From Flammeovirga aprica JL-4 (GTDB lineage Bacteria > Bacteroidota > Bacteroidia > Cytophagales > Flammeovirgaceae), in assembly GCF_012844305.1 (NCBI RefSeq), contig NZ_JABANE010000036.1, positions 1 to 64,000 on the forward strand: a stretch of 64,000 bases of DNA, read 5' to 3'. A model generated the notes under the pieces. That model saw nothing but the letters and a program-made list of their open reading frames with translations. It was not told the origin of the DNA and did not search any database. Shown one piece after another: positions 8,778 to 19,071 of this stretch (position 1 is its first letter; every line of letters starts with the position of its first letter). The translations under genes and the position numbers were made by a program.

Positions 8778-10199
8778 ATGAAAAAAATAATCTTATTTTT
8801 ATTGTTTCCTTTATGCTTGTCTCTGTCGGCATTAGGTGATGAAAAAAAGCCAGTAAAGCCAAATATTATCTTATTTTTTGTAGATGATATGGGCTGGAAA
8901 GACCCCTCGTTTATGGGATCGGATTATCACGAAACGCCCTATTTGGATCAAATGGCCGAAGAAGGAATGGTGTTTTACAATGCCTATTCTTCTGGTCCCA
9001 ACTGCGCTCCATCAAGAGCATCCATGATATCAGGACAGTATACGCCACGTCATGGGAAAATTGCAGTTTGGGATTCCAAAAGAGGCCCTGAAGATAAAAT
9101 GCGTTTGGAGCCAGTTCCAGACCAAGAGCTTTCATTGGACAACTATACGATGGCAGAAGCCTTAAAAGATGGAGGTTATGTTACAGGTATTTTTGGAAAA
9201 TGGCACATTGCAGGAGAAGCTTCAGAACAAGGTTTTATGGTCGATAAATCCACTGAGCCCAAAGAAATAAAGTTCAAGAAAACCAACGACCCTAAAGATA
9301 TTTACAAGTTGACAGATGAAGCTTGTGAATTTATGGAGGAGCATAAAGAGCAACCATTTTTTCTCTATTTGCCCCATCATGCAGTACATGCCAAGTGGGA
9401 GGCGCGACAAGAAATGCTGGAGTATTTTAAATCCAAAGAAAAAGGGACCTTACACAATAATCCAGTATATGCAGGGATGATGAAACATATGGATGAGAGT
9501 TTAGGTGCGATCATCAATAAGGTCAAGGAACTTGGAATAGATGATAATACAATCATTGTTTTTACTTCTGATAATGGCTCTTTGGGCAAAATTCATCAAG
9601 ATCCGCTAAGAGGTGTAAAAGGTATGCTTTATGAAGGAGGGATAAGAGTGCCCATGGTAGTTTGGTATCCTTCTAAAATAAAAGCTGGAACCTCTTCTAC
9701 AGAGTCAGTAGTTAATACAGATTTTTACCCCACATTTTTAGACCTTGCGGGCTTAAAAGCACCAAAGGATAAAATTTTGGATGGTGAGAGTTTAAAGGAT
9801 TTGTTTTTTGGTAAGAAAACCCAATTAAAAAGAGAATCGATTTTTTATCATTACCCCAATTATTTGGATGGTAAAAATGCAAGAGGGGGTAGAGATCCTT
9901 ACTTTAGAAACCGACCTGTTACGGTGGTGATCAATGGTGATTGGAAGTTATTATTTTATCATGAAGAATATGTTTTGGATGGAGGACTTGAGAAGATTGA
10001 CCAAAACAACATGGTAGAGTTATACAATATCAAAGAGGATATTTCAGAATCAAATAATCTTGCTTTAACGCAAAAAGAAATAAGAGATAGATTGTTAAAA
10101 GATTTACAACTGTGGATGAAGCAAACTAATGCTCGATTAGCGATGAAACCTACTACGGAAAATTATAGACAACCTATCGAAGAACGAAAAGGTGATTAG
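8778..10199 (+). CDS. Formylglycine sulfatase (S1 family)
   Basis: This 473-residue protein has a signal peptide (about 1-20) with no clear lipobox, so it is probably periplasmic. The metal site starts at ILFFVDDMGW (about residues 30-40). C76 in CAPSR is the formylglycine site, followed by ASMISGQYTPRHG. FTSDNGSLG supplies later metal ligands. It starts 6 bp after the preceding sulfatase stop, which implies co-transcription and probably coupling. Its sequence differs clearly from the upstream sulfatase, so the two probably remove sulfate from different positions. It is last in its operon, and a terminator follows. Confidence 0.9.
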   Translation: MKKIILFLLFPLCLSLSALGDEKKPVKPNIILFFVDDMGWKDPSFMGSDYHETPYLDQMAEEGMVFYNAYSSGPNCAPSRASMISGQYTPRHGKIAVWDSKRGPEDKMRLEPVPDQELSLDNYTMAEALKDGGYVTGIFGKWHIAGEASEQGFMVDKSTEPKEIKFKKTNDPKDIYKLTDEACEFMEEHKEQPFFLYLPHHAVHAKWEARQEMLEYFKSKEKGTLHNNPVYAGMMKHMDESLGAIINKVKELGIDDNTIIVFTSDNGSLGKIHQDPLRGVKGMLYEGGIRVPMVVWYPSKIKAGTSSTESVVNTDFYPTFLDLAGLKAPKDKILDGESLKDLFFGKKTQLKRESIFYHYPNYLDGKNARGGRDPYFRNRPVTVVINGDWKLLFYHEEYVLDGGLEKIDQNNMVELYNIKEDISESNNLALTQKEIRDRLLKDLQLWMKQTNARLAMKPTTENYRQPIEERKGD

Positions 10200-10249
10200 T
10201 AGCGTAATACTGAATACTTGAACTTGGAATTAGTTCGAAGAAGTATCTT

Positions 10250-10287
10250 AAGCAACTTTTTATTTATGATAATTAGTTGCTTTTTTA
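10250..10287 (+). terminator. Intrinsic terminator after the GH30-sulfatase operon
   Basis: AAGCAACT (10250-10257) pairs with AGTTGCTT (10275-10282) around a 17-nt AT-rich loop. A T-run starts within the stem end (10281-10286). It separates the GH30-sulfatase operon from susC. Confidence 0.6.
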
Positions 10288-10746
10288 TTTAGATTTCATA
10301 ACAATTATCCTCTTCATTTTAAATAATATATCAAAATACACTGACCTTTCTAAAAGCTTTCCTATTCCAAAATTTAATTTAAAATACTAAGTTTGCTAGT
10401 AGATAATGCCACATTCCTCATAGAATTTATTATAAAATGTTTTTTAAGTACAGAGTCAAAAATAAATCACAGTTAATTCTATTCAATTTTTTGTGAGTAC
10501 AACGCTAAAAAACGTATTAATAATGGTTCTATTGAAAATTTTTTGAAGGAAGTAATCGCAAAACAATAAATAGAATTGGTATGAGATAATTTTGAATTTG
10601 TACTTATTACATCAATTCTTTTGTTATCGTATTTTTTAAATTTTGATAAAATATTGGTCTTATTTTGATTTAAAATGAATGTTAGTTCATTTTTTAAGCT
10701 ATTCACCTATAAATCCCTTAAAAAATAACATTTTTTGATGATTAGT

Positions 10747-10785
10747 GTTGAAAGTACATAATAAATTGCTATATTAGCAATATAA
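10747..10785 (+). promoter_or_regulatory. PUL promoter with palindromic operator, site 2 (susC)
   Basis: The 17-bp palindrome at 10765-10781 carries the same TTGCTATATTAGCAATATAA 20-mer as the other two sites. The -7-like TATATTAG is at 10770-10777 and GTTG at 10747-10750 stands 19 bp upstream as the -33 box. The palindrome ends 98 bp before the susC ATG, so the leader is longer than at the other two sites. Confidence 0.65.
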
Positions 10786-10879
10786 TTAAAGGGCAGGCAT
10801 TGATTATAACAGATAACTTAAAAATTGCCGACAACACAATTTTTAACTTTTTCGCTTAATTTTTTAAAAAGAAGAGTTT

Positions 10880-13800
10880 ATGCCGATTACAGTATTGATG
10901 AAATGGCGCATATTATTACTTAGTATGGTGGGTATATTCCTATGGAATAATGCCTTAGCGCAACAGGAAAAGATAACTATTTCAGGAACGGTCGCTGACC
11001 CGGATGGAAATCCAGTTATTGGAGCAAACATTGTTATAGCAGGTACAACAACAGGAACTATGACAAACTTTGATGGAAAGTTTAAATTAGGAGTACCAGT
11101 AAATTCAAGAATCATTGTAACATCCATCGGTTATGAAGAAAAGACAATAAATGTAGGAACAAGTACAGAATTTGATATTGTTCTTAGAGAAGCACAAGAA
11201 CAATTAAATGAAGTCGTAATTATTGGTTACGGTACACAAAAGAAAGCGGACTTAACAGGTGCCGTAGCATCAGTAGATGCTGAAGTCATTGCAGAAAGAA
11301 AAACACCACAATTATCACAAGCACTTCAAGGATCTATTCCGGGTGTGACAGTGACAAGAAGCAGCGGTGAGCCAGGTTCTACAGGTGATATTCTGATCAG
11401 GGGTCAGACTACCTTGAACAATAGTACACCACTCGTAATGATTGACGGAGCACCAGGTGCTATCGATGATGTCGATCCTGAAGATGTTCAATCACTAACA
11501 GTTCTAAAAGATGCCGCTTCAGCAGCGATCTATGGTTCAAGAGCGGCAGCAGGTGTAATTATCATCACTACGAAGAGAGCTAAAGTAGGCGAGTTGTCGG
11601 TTACTTATAATGGAGATGTAGGTATTCAGAGACCAACTACTTTACCTGAAATGGTAGACGTTCAGGATTATTACAGAATGCAGAATGAGTATAAAGAAAA
11701 TGATGGTTTAGCACCTTTATGGTCAGATTATTACATTAATAATTATAAAGATAACTCAGTGGTAAACCCTGATTTGTACCCTAATACAGATTGGCAAAAT
11801 GAGTTGCTGAAAAAAAATGCGATTCAGCAAAGACACAACTTCTCTATTGCAGGAGGTAACGATGTTGTTCGATCGAAAATGTCATTTGGTTACTCTGCTC
11901 AAGAAGGTTTGATTCCTAACTTTAACTGGGAAAGATATACTTTACAGTTGAATAATAACATCAAAATTAATAGGAAGTTAAAAGGTGCTTTGGATATGTA
12001 TTTAAGACAAAGCAACAAAGAACAACCTAATGAAGGACATCATTCAAACTCATTCTATGCGGGTGCTAGGTCTTTACCAGCTTTCTATCCTGCTTACTGG
12101 AGTGACGGAACATTTGCGAACGGAAAAGATGGTAATAACCCCGTTGCATTTGTAAACAAAGGTGGTTATAAAGATAATCAAACAAACTTTGCTAGATTCC
12201 GTGCAAGATTAGATTTCCAACCGATCAAAGATCTTACAATTTCAGCACAAGTGGCTCCGAAATTCAATTTCAACAATTCAAAAAATATGTTGAGAGTAAT
12301 TGATTATTATGATATGGAGGGGAATTGGATTGGTAACACGGGCAAGAGTCAGGATAAATTGACGGAATCTCGTAATGAATCTTTCTCTATAAATCAGCAA
12401 TACACGATTACGTATAATAAGAGAATCAATAACCATAATTTCTCGGCATTAGCAGGTTATGAAAGTAATTATTACAGAGAAAAAACATTAGAAGCAGAGC
12501 GTATAGGTTATGTGTTACCCGATTATGACGAACTTAATGCAGGTAACGTGGATATGTGGAGTAACAAAGGTGGACAAAGTGAAAATGCATTGTCTTCAGT
12601 TTTTGCCAGAGTTTCATATAACTATAAGAACAAATACTATATTCAGTCTAACATCAGATATGATGGTTCATCAAGATTCCACCCTGACCATAGATGGGGA
12701 TTCTTCCCTTCAGTATCAGGTGGCTGGAATATCTCAAACGAAGATTTCTTGATGAATGTAGATTGGTTATCAAACTTAAAAGTAAGAGGTTCATGGGGAC
12801 GTTTGGGTAACCAAAGAGTGGGTAACTATGCTTACACAGCCAACATGAGCAGATCAAACTCATATGTATATGCAGGAGGTGTAGTTGTTCCATTGACGTC
12901 TTACGCACAGCAAGATATGGCCATCGAAAATATCACTTGGGAAACTACAGAAGGTTATGATATTGGTTTTGATGCCGCTTTCTTAGATGACCGTTTGAAT
13001 GTAAACTTCGACTGGTATTACAAAAGGACTTATGATATCTTATTAAAATTAGACATTCCTCTTTATTTAGGTTATGCTAATCCTCCTTTACAAAACGCAG
13101 GTATTGTAGATAACCAAGGATGGGAAGTAACAGTAAATTGGAGAGATATCATCAATGATGACCTTTCTTACTCGATTGGTTTTAACTTATCAGACAACAA
13201 AAATACAGTTGTTGATATGAAAGGAGCTAATCAATTAGGTAATCAAGTAACAATGGAAGGCCAAGAATATAAGGCTTGGTACGGTTATGAAAACTTAGGT
13301 TATTTTGGTGACGATCACGCAGATCATGCAAAGTTGACAGGTCAAGAGATGCCAGGTGATATCCGTTATAAGAAACAGCCAGGAGGAGAAAGTGAAATGA
13401 TTAATGCTGAAGAAGATAGAGTAGTGATTGGTAGTTCATTGCCGAGATATACTTTTGGAGCAAACTTCGGTGTGAATTATAAAAACATTGATTTTGGATT
13501 GATCTTGCAAGGTGTAGGAAAAACAGATGTAATGTTATCAACTTCACAAGTACAACCTTTCAGCGGATCTTTCAGAAACTATCCATCTTACATAGTGGGT
13601 AACTACTGGACTCCAGAAAACACAGATGCAGATTATCCTAGACTTTCTGATCAAGGTGCAAAATCAAACTATGCGAAATCAGATTTCTGGTTAGTAAATG
13701 GTGCTTACTTAAGAATCAAGAACATTACTTTAGGTTACACTTTACCAAGGTCTCTTCTGAAGAAAGTGGGTGTGAAGAAGTTCAGAATTTATGCTTCAGT

Positions 13801-13912
13801 AAATGATTTGTGGTCATTTAATCACATGCCAAAAGGTTGGGATCCAGAAATATCATCGACTGATTACCCACTATTGACTACATACATGACAGGTATCAGC
13901 TTGAAATTCTAA
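10880..13912 (+). CDS. susC: SusC-type TonB-dependent outer-membrane transporter
   Basis: The 1010-residue protein has a signal peptide (cleavage after NALAQ) and a carboxypeptidase-regulatory-like domain (about residues 33-105: ISGTVADPDGNPVIGANI). A TonB-dependent plug follows (about 115-232, from LNEVVIIGYGTQKKADLTGAV through the ITTKRAK end), then a 22-strand barrel ending in an aromatic residue. It imports oligosaccharides across the outer membrane with its SusD partner 10 bp downstream. I chose the ATG at 10880 because AAGAAGAG precedes it; an internal ATG at 10898 would give a shorter signal peptide and has no such sequence. Adjacent sulfatases imply that the ligand is sulfated. Confidence 0.95.
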   Translation: MPITVLMKWRILLLSMVGIFLWNNALAQQEKITISGTVADPDGNPVIGANIVIAGTTTGTMTNFDGKFKLGVPVNSRIIVTSIGYEEKTINVGTSTEFDIVLREAQEQLNEVVIIGYGTQKKADLTGAVASVDAEVIAERKTPQLSQALQGSIPGVTVTRSSGEPGSTGDILIRGQTTLNNSTPLVMIDGAPGAIDDVDPEDVQSLTVLKDAASAAIYGSRAAAGVIIITTKRAKVGELSVTYNGDVGIQRPTTLPEMVDVQDYYRMQNEYKENDGLAPLWSDYYINNYKDNSVVNPDLYPNTDWQNELLKKNAIQQRHNFSIAGGNDVVRSKMSFGYSAQEGLIPNFNWERYTLQLNNNIKINRKLKGALDMYLRQSNKEQPNEGHHSNSFYAGARSLPAFYPAYWSDGTFANGKDGNNPVAFVNKGGYKDNQTNFARFRARLDFQPIKDLTISAQVAPKFNFNNSKNMLRVIDYYDMEGNWIGNTGKSQDKLTESRNESFSINQQYTITYNKRINNHNFSALAGYESNYYREKTLEAERIGYVLPDYDELNAGNVDMWSNKGGQSENALSSVFARVSYNYKNKYYIQSNIRYDGSSRFHPDHRWGFFPSVSGGWNISNEDFLMNVDWLSNLKVRGSWGRLGNQRVGNYAYTANMSRSNSYVYAGGVVVPLTSYAQQDMAIENITWETTEGYDIGFDAAFLDDRLNVNFDWYYKRTYDILLKLDIPLYLGYANPPLQNAGIVDNQGWEVTVNWRDIINDDLSYSIGFNLSDNKNTVVDMKGANQLGNQVTMEGQEYKAWYGYENLGYFGDDHADHAKLTGQEMPGDIRYKKQPGGESEMINAEEDRVVIGSSLPRYTFGANFGVNYKNIDFGLILQGVGKTDVMLSTSQVQPFSGSFRNYPSYIVGNYWTPENTDADYPRLSDQGAKSNYAKSDFWLVNGAYLRIKNITLGYTLPRSLLKKVGVKKFRIYASVNDLWSFNHMPKGWDPEISSTDYPLLTTYMTGISLKF

Positions 13913-13922
13913 AAATTGAAAA

Positions 13923-15605
13923 ATGATGAAAAAGATTTTTAATCTAAGAAATATAGCCGTCGCTGCATTAGTTTTGTTCAACACTTCTTGCACAGATTTG
14001 GATCTGTATTCAAGAACTTCTCCATCAACAGGTGACTTCTATTCTACAGAAGCTGAGTTGGAAGTAGCAGCAAATGAATTTTACAGAGACTTTATGTTCC
14101 CTACTGATACTGATAAATACTCCGATAATGTATTTACAAGATCAGGATCAGGACACGAATTATACAAAGGTACTTCAACCTCACAATCAGGAATATTTAA
14201 GAACAGATGGACTGATTGCTATAAATCAATCACTCGTGCAAACATGATGCTCCACTATATGTATAGAGCAGAAAATGTGACACCAGAAGCAACGTGGTTG
14301 AGATTGAGAGCTGAGGCGTTATTAACGAGAGCACACCAATACCTGTACTTAGCCACTCACTATGGAGACGTACCTTTATTGTTGGAACCTATTCCATTAG
14401 AAGAAGCATATGATATTCGTCGTACAGATAAAGAAGCAGTAATTGATCAAGCAATGGACGATCTTGATTTTGCGATTGAATACCTTCCAGAAGAATATGT
14501 AACTGCAGATGTACAACGCTTCACTAAAGCAAGTGCACTAGCTATTAAATCTCGTTATGCTCTATATGCTAAACGCTATAAAGTAGCAGCAGAAGCAGCA
14601 AAAGCTTTAATGGACGATGGCAAATATGAGTTATATCCTAGCTATAGAGAACTGTTCTTAGAAGATGGACAGAATAGCAGTGAGGTTATTATTGCTTTGC
14701 CTCAATCAGTAGCTTATGAGGAAAAGAAAAATATCCAGTACGAAATTCAAAGAAACGTTGGCGGATATGCTTCAACAACTCCTACTTATGAGTTGATTGA
14801 TAGCTATGAAACTGCTGAAGGATTACGTATTGATGATGAAGATGCTTCTTATAGTTATTTGAATCCGTTCAATAATAGAGATCCACGTTTGAAGATGAGT
14901 ATTCTTACTCCAGGAGACTCATTAATGAACATGCATTGGGAACCTTTCAAAAAAGAAACTTGGGATATCCAGGAAGAGAAAAGTATAAAGAATATGGACT
15001 CTTGGTTGTCTAATACTCAAGGTTCCGCCAACCCGGCAGGCTTGCTTTTCAAGAAAGGTATTTCTGATGCCATGAGAGGAAGTTTTGATTTGGTAGATGT
15101 AGATATCATTTTATATCGTTTTGCTGAAACACTTTTAATTTATGCTGAAGCAAAATTAGAGCTTGGTGAAATTGATCAAACGGTATTAGATGCCATCAAT
15201 AAAGTACGCCAAAGAGCATATGCTCAACAAATTGCAGAAGGAGGAGCCTATCCTGAAGTAACAACTACTGAAGCGGATAAGTTGAGAGAAATTATCCGTA
15301 GAGAAAGAAGAGTAGAGTTAGCAAATGAAGGCTTAAGATATATGGATTTAGTACGTTGGAACCTTGCAGACAAGGCACTTAACCGCCCGATGCTTGGTCT
15401 TAAAACAGAAGGCATTTCAGAAGAAAGTAATATGTTTTCCGCTATCGCCGAGTTTGATGAAAATGGCTTGCCGACTTATGATCACGTTTTAGATAACCAC
15501 AACATTTTATTGAATAGAGTGTTTCCGGAACGTCAGTACATTTGGCCGATTCCTTTTCAAGAAAGTGTGACGAATCCTAACCTCGGGCAAAACCCAGGTT
15601 GGTAG
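13923..15605 (+). CDS. susD: SusD/RagB-type surface glycan-binding lipoprotein
   Basis: The lipobox LFNTSC is followed by acidic residues (TDLD) that fit surface export. The body is helical, with the SusD pattern TRAHQYLYLATHYGDVPLL and the C-terminal RRERRVELANEGLRYMDLVRW signature (about residues 459-479). The family end PNLGQNPGW is intact, so the 560-residue protein is complete. It caps the SusC barrel and delivers glycan. An ATG one codon downstream is an alternative start. A terminator-like hairpin follows and probably lowers expression of the downstream enzymes relative to SusCD. Confidence 0.95.
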   Translation: MMKKIFNLRNIAVAALVLFNTSCTDLDLYSRTSPSTGDFYSTEAELEVAANEFYRDFMFPTDTDKYSDNVFTRSGSGHELYKGTSTSQSGIFKNRWTDCYKSITRANMMLHYMYRAENVTPEATWLRLRAEALLTRAHQYLYLATHYGDVPLLLEPIPLEEAYDIRRTDKEAVIDQAMDDLDFAIEYLPEEYVTADVQRFTKASALAIKSRYALYAKRYKVAAEAAKALMDDGKYELYPSYRELFLEDGQNSSEVIIALPQSVAYEEKKNIQYEIQRNVGGYASTTPTYELIDSYETAEGLRIDDEDASYSYLNPFNNRDPRLKMSILTPGDSLMNMHWEPFKKETWDIQEEKSIKNMDSWLSNTQGSANPAGLLFKKGISDAMRGSFDLVDVDIILYRFAETLLIYAEAKLELGEIDQTVLDAINKVRQRAYAQQIAEGGAYPEVTTTEADKLREIIRRERRVELANEGLRYMDLVRWNLADKALNRPMLGLKTEGISEESNMFSAIAEFDENGLPTYDHVLDNHNILLNRVFPERQYIWPIPFQESVTNPNLGQNPGW

Positions 15606-15636
15606 TTAACGGTAATAGAATAAAATAATGAATAGC

Positions 15637-15665
15637 AAACAAGGAGTTTCTTAGGCTCCTTGTTT
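15637..15665 (+). terminator. Terminator or attenuator after susD
   Basis: AAACAAGGAG (15637-15646) pairs perfectly with CTCCTTGTTT (15656-15665) across a 9-nt loop, 31 bp after the susD stop. The T-run is short, so read-through into the sulfatase genes is likely. This fits higher SusCD than enzyme expression. Confidence 0.6.
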
Positions 15666-15691
15666 CTTAAAAACTTAATGTAAATGAAATT

Positions 15692-17620
15692 ATGCATACT
15701 GTTAGATATTTACTTTATTTAATTAGTGTATCAATGTGGGCTTGTACCAGCAATCCTGCATCTTCTAAAGGAGAGCAAACGAATTCCAAACCCAACATTC
15801 TTTGGATTACGATAGAAGATACATCTCCACATTTTATAGGTGCTTATGGTAATCAACACGCCAAAACGCCCAATATGGATGCACTAGGGAGAGAGGGTTT
15901 TAAAATGAATAATGCTTTTTCTACTGCTACTGTTTGTTCACCATCAAGATCATGTATTATTACGGGTATACATGCCAATCGATTAGGAACTGCAAATCAT
16001 AGAAGCACAATAGAAATTCCTAATGATGTAAAGGCTTTTCCCTACTACTTAAAGGAAGCAGGTTATTTTACAACGAATAATAATAAAACAGACTATAATT
16101 TCGCACAAGAAAAAGCAAAAGTGACCGAAGCCTGGGATTTTAGCAAAGGAAAAACAGGCTGGTGGGACAGAGCAGATGATCAGCAACCTTTCTTTTCGGT
16201 TTTCAACCTGATGACATCTCACGAATCTTACACCATGGTCAATCCTCATACTTTTTATGAGAAGAAAGTAAAAAATGTATTGTCCGAAGTGGAACTTACA
16301 AAACCGGAAACCATAGAACTACCTACTTTCTATGCAGATAACAAGGAAATGAGGTCTTATATGGCAAGAATGTATGATTGCATTACGCTGACGGATAAAA
16401 AAATAGGAGAAATCATCACTAGACTAAAAGAGGATGACTTGTTTGAGAATACGATCATCTTTGTTTTTGCGGATCATGGTGAGGGATTACCAAGATTTAA
16501 AGGAGCAGGACTGAACTTAGGACATCAAGTACCCATGTTTGTACATGTACCGGAAAAGTACAAACACCTTTTAAAAACTAAAAAAGAAGAATTTGAAAAT
16601 AGAATAGTATCATTTGAAGATCTTGCCCCTACAATTTTGTCTTTGGCTGGAATAGAAAAGCCAAAGTATATGCAAGGTGAGAACATTTTTGGAAAAGACT
16701 ATCAACGTCAATATGTATGGGGTGGTCGTGATGGCTGTGGAGAGGTGATCGATCAAGTGAGAACAGTGACGGACGGCCGTTATACTTACGTGAGAAATTA
16801 TATGACAGATTACCCAATTGTACAATGGCACAAATACTCCGATAATGCAGATATCTTGAAAAAAATGCATAAAGATACCAAAGGAAATGCATTGGACTCT
16901 ATCCAATACGAAGTACTAGGAGAAGGTAAAAAAGCAGAGTGGTTGTTCGATAACCAAAATGATAAGTGGAATGTCAATGATTTGTCAGACGAAGCAGCGT
17001 ACCAATCTTTGATGACAAAATTCAGAGCCATCAATAAAAAAGAAATTTTAAAACAAAGAGATTTACATTTTATACCTGCTGGCGAAGCTGCGAAGAGATC
17101 AAAAGAGAGCACACCTTTTGAAGCAATGTCGAGTGATAGTGTTTATCCTTTAGAAAGCCTATTGCAAGTAGCAGAACTTTCTGGCAGAAGTGAATACTAT
17201 AAAAGGAAACAATTGGCGTTTCTATCCTCAACGCTTCCAATGCAACGTTATTGGGCTTTGGTGGGGCTGAGAGCACAGGAATTAGACAAAGAAGATTTGT
17301 CTCAAATTAAAAAACTGCTTGATGATGAAAATCCTTTTAATCAAATAGAAGCGGCCACAATTTTATACCGAACAAATCATTCGGTAGAAGCCAAAAAAAT
17401 ATTAGAGAAACAGGGCAAATCTGATAACGCATTTATTGCTTGGCATGCCGTCAGAGCAATTCAAATGATGCCGACTTCAGAATACAAAGCCTTTGCAAAT
17501 ACATTTAGATATGTGACTACTTCTTTAAAAGGGAGAGCCAAAAATAACCGTAAGCATGAAATCTATAATGCAATTAACGGAGCATCACAGGCACTAGAAA
17601 TTATAAAATCTAATTATTAA
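15692..17620 (+). CDS. Formylglycine sulfatase with C-terminal HEAT-like repeats
   Basis: At 642 residues this is longer than its neighbours. The N-terminus ends in MWACTS, so a lipoprotein is likely. NILWITIEDTSPHFIGAYGN (about residues 35-54) opens the catalytic domain; C82 in CSPSR is the formylglycine site, followed by SCIITGIHANRLG. The general look resembles sulfamidase-like S1 enzymes, but the subfamily is not certain. After about residue 480 the protein becomes a helical region with two or three HEAT-like units (for example RYWALVGLRAQEL and PFNQIEAATILYRT). This may bind a partner or the glycan. It begins the enzyme run after SusCD. Confidence 0.88.
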   Translation: MHTVRYLLYLISVSMWACTSNPASSKGEQTNSKPNILWITIEDTSPHFIGAYGNQHAKTPNMDALGREGFKMNNAFSTATVCSPSRSCIITGIHANRLGTANHRSTIEIPNDVKAFPYYLKEAGYFTTNNNKTDYNFAQEKAKVTEAWDFSKGKTGWWDRADDQQPFFSVFNLMTSHESYTMVNPHTFYEKKVKNVLSEVELTKPETIELPTFYADNKEMRSYMARMYDCITLTDKKIGEIITRLKEDDLFENTIIFVFADHGEGLPRFKGAGLNLGHQVPMFVHVPEKYKHLLKTKKEEFENRIVSFEDLAPTILSLAGIEKPKYMQGENIFGKDYQRQYVWGGRDGCGEVIDQVRTVTDGRYTYVRNYMTDYPIVQWHKYSDNADILKKMHKDTKGNALDSIQYEVLGEGKKAEWLFDNQNDKWNVNDLSDEAAYQSLMTKFRAINKKEILKQRDLHFIPAGEAAKRSKESTPFEAMSSDSVYPLESLLQVAELSGRSEYYKRKQLAFLSSTLPMQRYWALVGLRAQELDKEDLSQIKKLLDDENPFNQIEAATILYRTNHSVEAKKILEKQGKSDNAFIAWHAVRAIQMMPTSEYKAFANTFRYVTTSLKGRAKNNRKHEIYNAINGASQALEIIKSNY

Positions 17621-17645
17621 CCGACATTCTAAAAAAAATAAACAA

Positions 17646-19070
17646 ATGAAGAAATTAATATCGTACTTATCCGTTGGAATTTTATTGTTTTCCTCTTGTC
17701 AAAAGACACAAAATGATACCTCAAAGGTAAAAGAAGAAAAACTGCCCAATGTAGTTATTTTTCTAGCAGATGATGCAGGCTATGCTGATTTTGGTTTTCA
17801 GGGGTCTAAAAATATTCCCACTCCAAACCTTGATAATTTAGCAAGTGGAGGAGTTGTATTTACAGATGCGCACACCACATGTTCAGTATGCAGCCCATCA
17901 AGAGCAGGTTTATTGACGGGTAGATACCAACACCGTTTTGGTCATGAAAATAACTTCTTGCATGGCAAATACGGTATGGATACTACGGAGGTGACAATGG
18001 CAGATGTCTTAAAAACGAAAGGGTATAATACGGCTATTTTTGGTAAGTGGCACTTAGGTACTCAAGATTATTTCCATCCAAACAGCAGAGGTTTTGATGA
18101 GTTTTATGGTTTCTTGGGTGGTCACAGAGGGTATTTCTTCAACCCTGACAAATATGATGGTGCGGACAAAACTTCCACACAAATCAATCATAATGGTAAG
18201 CATGAAGCATTTGAAGGTTACTTAACGGATGTTTTAGCAGATAGAGCAATCGACTTTATTCAAGACAGCAAAAAAAGCGAAAAGCCTTTCTTAGCATTAT
18301 TATCTTTCAATGCGGTGCATACTCCATTGCAAGCGAAAGAAGAAGACTTGGAAAAATTCAAAGATCATCCAAGACAAAAAGTAGCAGCAATGACTTACTC
18401 TTTAGATGAGGCGATTGGTAATGTGATGGAAACATTGAGAAAAGAAGGATTAGAAGAAAATACACTGGTCTTTTTCTTTAGTGATAACGGTGGCACAGGT
18501 AATGGCGATAACTCTCCATTGAAATCAAATAAAGGTTATGAGTTTGAAGGAGGACACAGAGTGCCTTACTTAATGTACTGGAAAGGACAGGTAAAAGGTG
18601 GAGTCACTTATGATGGATTGACTTCTACACTAGATGTAATGCCTACTATTCTTAAAGCGGCTGGTATCGACAAAACACCAAAACAATTGGATGGTGTAGA
18701 CCTTTTGCCTTTCGTAAATGGAGCACAAGAAGGTATGCCTCATGATGAATTATACTGGAGAATTGGAGATTGGAAAGCTGCTCGTTATAAGAATTATAAA
18801 TTAGTAAAAGCTGAACAAGTAGGTCATGTAGTTTATAATTTAGATGAAGATATTTCAGAGCAAAAAGTATTAAACGATGCATTGCCAAAGGTTGAAAACA
18901 AGTTATTGACCAACCTTACAAATTGGGAAAATGATGTGATTGCTCCGGCATGGCCAGGTACTGCAGGTTGGACTGAAGTAAAAAGATATGCTTACGGTGA
19001 TCTTTTTGAAAACCGTAAACCTACTATCACAAGCCCTGGTCAATTGAAAAAACTTAAGGTTCAAAAATAA
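17646..19070 (+). CDS. Formylglycine sulfatase, lipoprotein (S1_19-like)
   Basis: The lipobox LLFSSC indicates a lipoprotein. VVIFLADDAGYADFGFQGS (about residues 36-54) gives the metal ligands and C82 in CSPSR is the formylglycine site. The following AGLLTGRYQHRFGHENN is the form common in S1_19-type sulfatases of carrageenan and related galactan loci; this subfamily call is from memory of the motif. AIFGKWHLG and FFSDNGGTGNGDN complete the active site. The length of 474 residues is normal. The stop codon is 1 bp before the next sulfatase start, so the two are probably translationally coupled. Confidence 0.9.
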   Translation: MKKLISYLSVGILLFSSCQKTQNDTSKVKEEKLPNVVIFLADDAGYADFGFQGSKNIPTPNLDNLASGGVVFTDAHTTCSVCSPSRAGLLTGRYQHRFGHENNFLHGKYGMDTTEVTMADVLKTKGYNTAIFGKWHLGTQDYFHPNSRGFDEFYGFLGGHRGYFFNPDKYDGADKTSTQINHNGKHEAFEGYLTDVLADRAIDFIQDSKKSEKPFLALLSFNAVHTPLQAKEEDLEKFKDHPRQKVAAMTYSLDEAIGNVMETLRKEGLEENTLVFFFSDNGGTGNGDNSPLKSNKGYEFEGGHRVPYLMYWKGQVKGGVTYDGLTSTLDVMPTILKAAGIDKTPKQLDGVDLLPFVNGAQEGMPHDELYWRIGDWKAARYKNYKLVKAEQVGHVVYNLDEDISEQKVLNDALPKVENKLLTNLTNWENDVIAPAWPGTAGWTEVKRYAYGDLFENRKPTITSPGQLKKLKVQK

Positions 19071-19071
19071 G

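Larger units (their letters stand above)
10200..10879. other. Long intergenic region before susC
   Basis: This 680-bp stretch holds a terminator (10250-10287), AT-rich sequence without a convincing gene, and the PUL operator/promoter at 10747-10785. A short reading frame on the minus strand (10479-10706) has no recognisable features and I do not accept it. Confidence 0.6.

Noticed and set aside
10479..10706. 75-residue minus-strand frame in the gap before susC
   Set aside because: AT-rich, low-complexity composition, no signal, domain or promoter context, and it lies in regulatory DNA.
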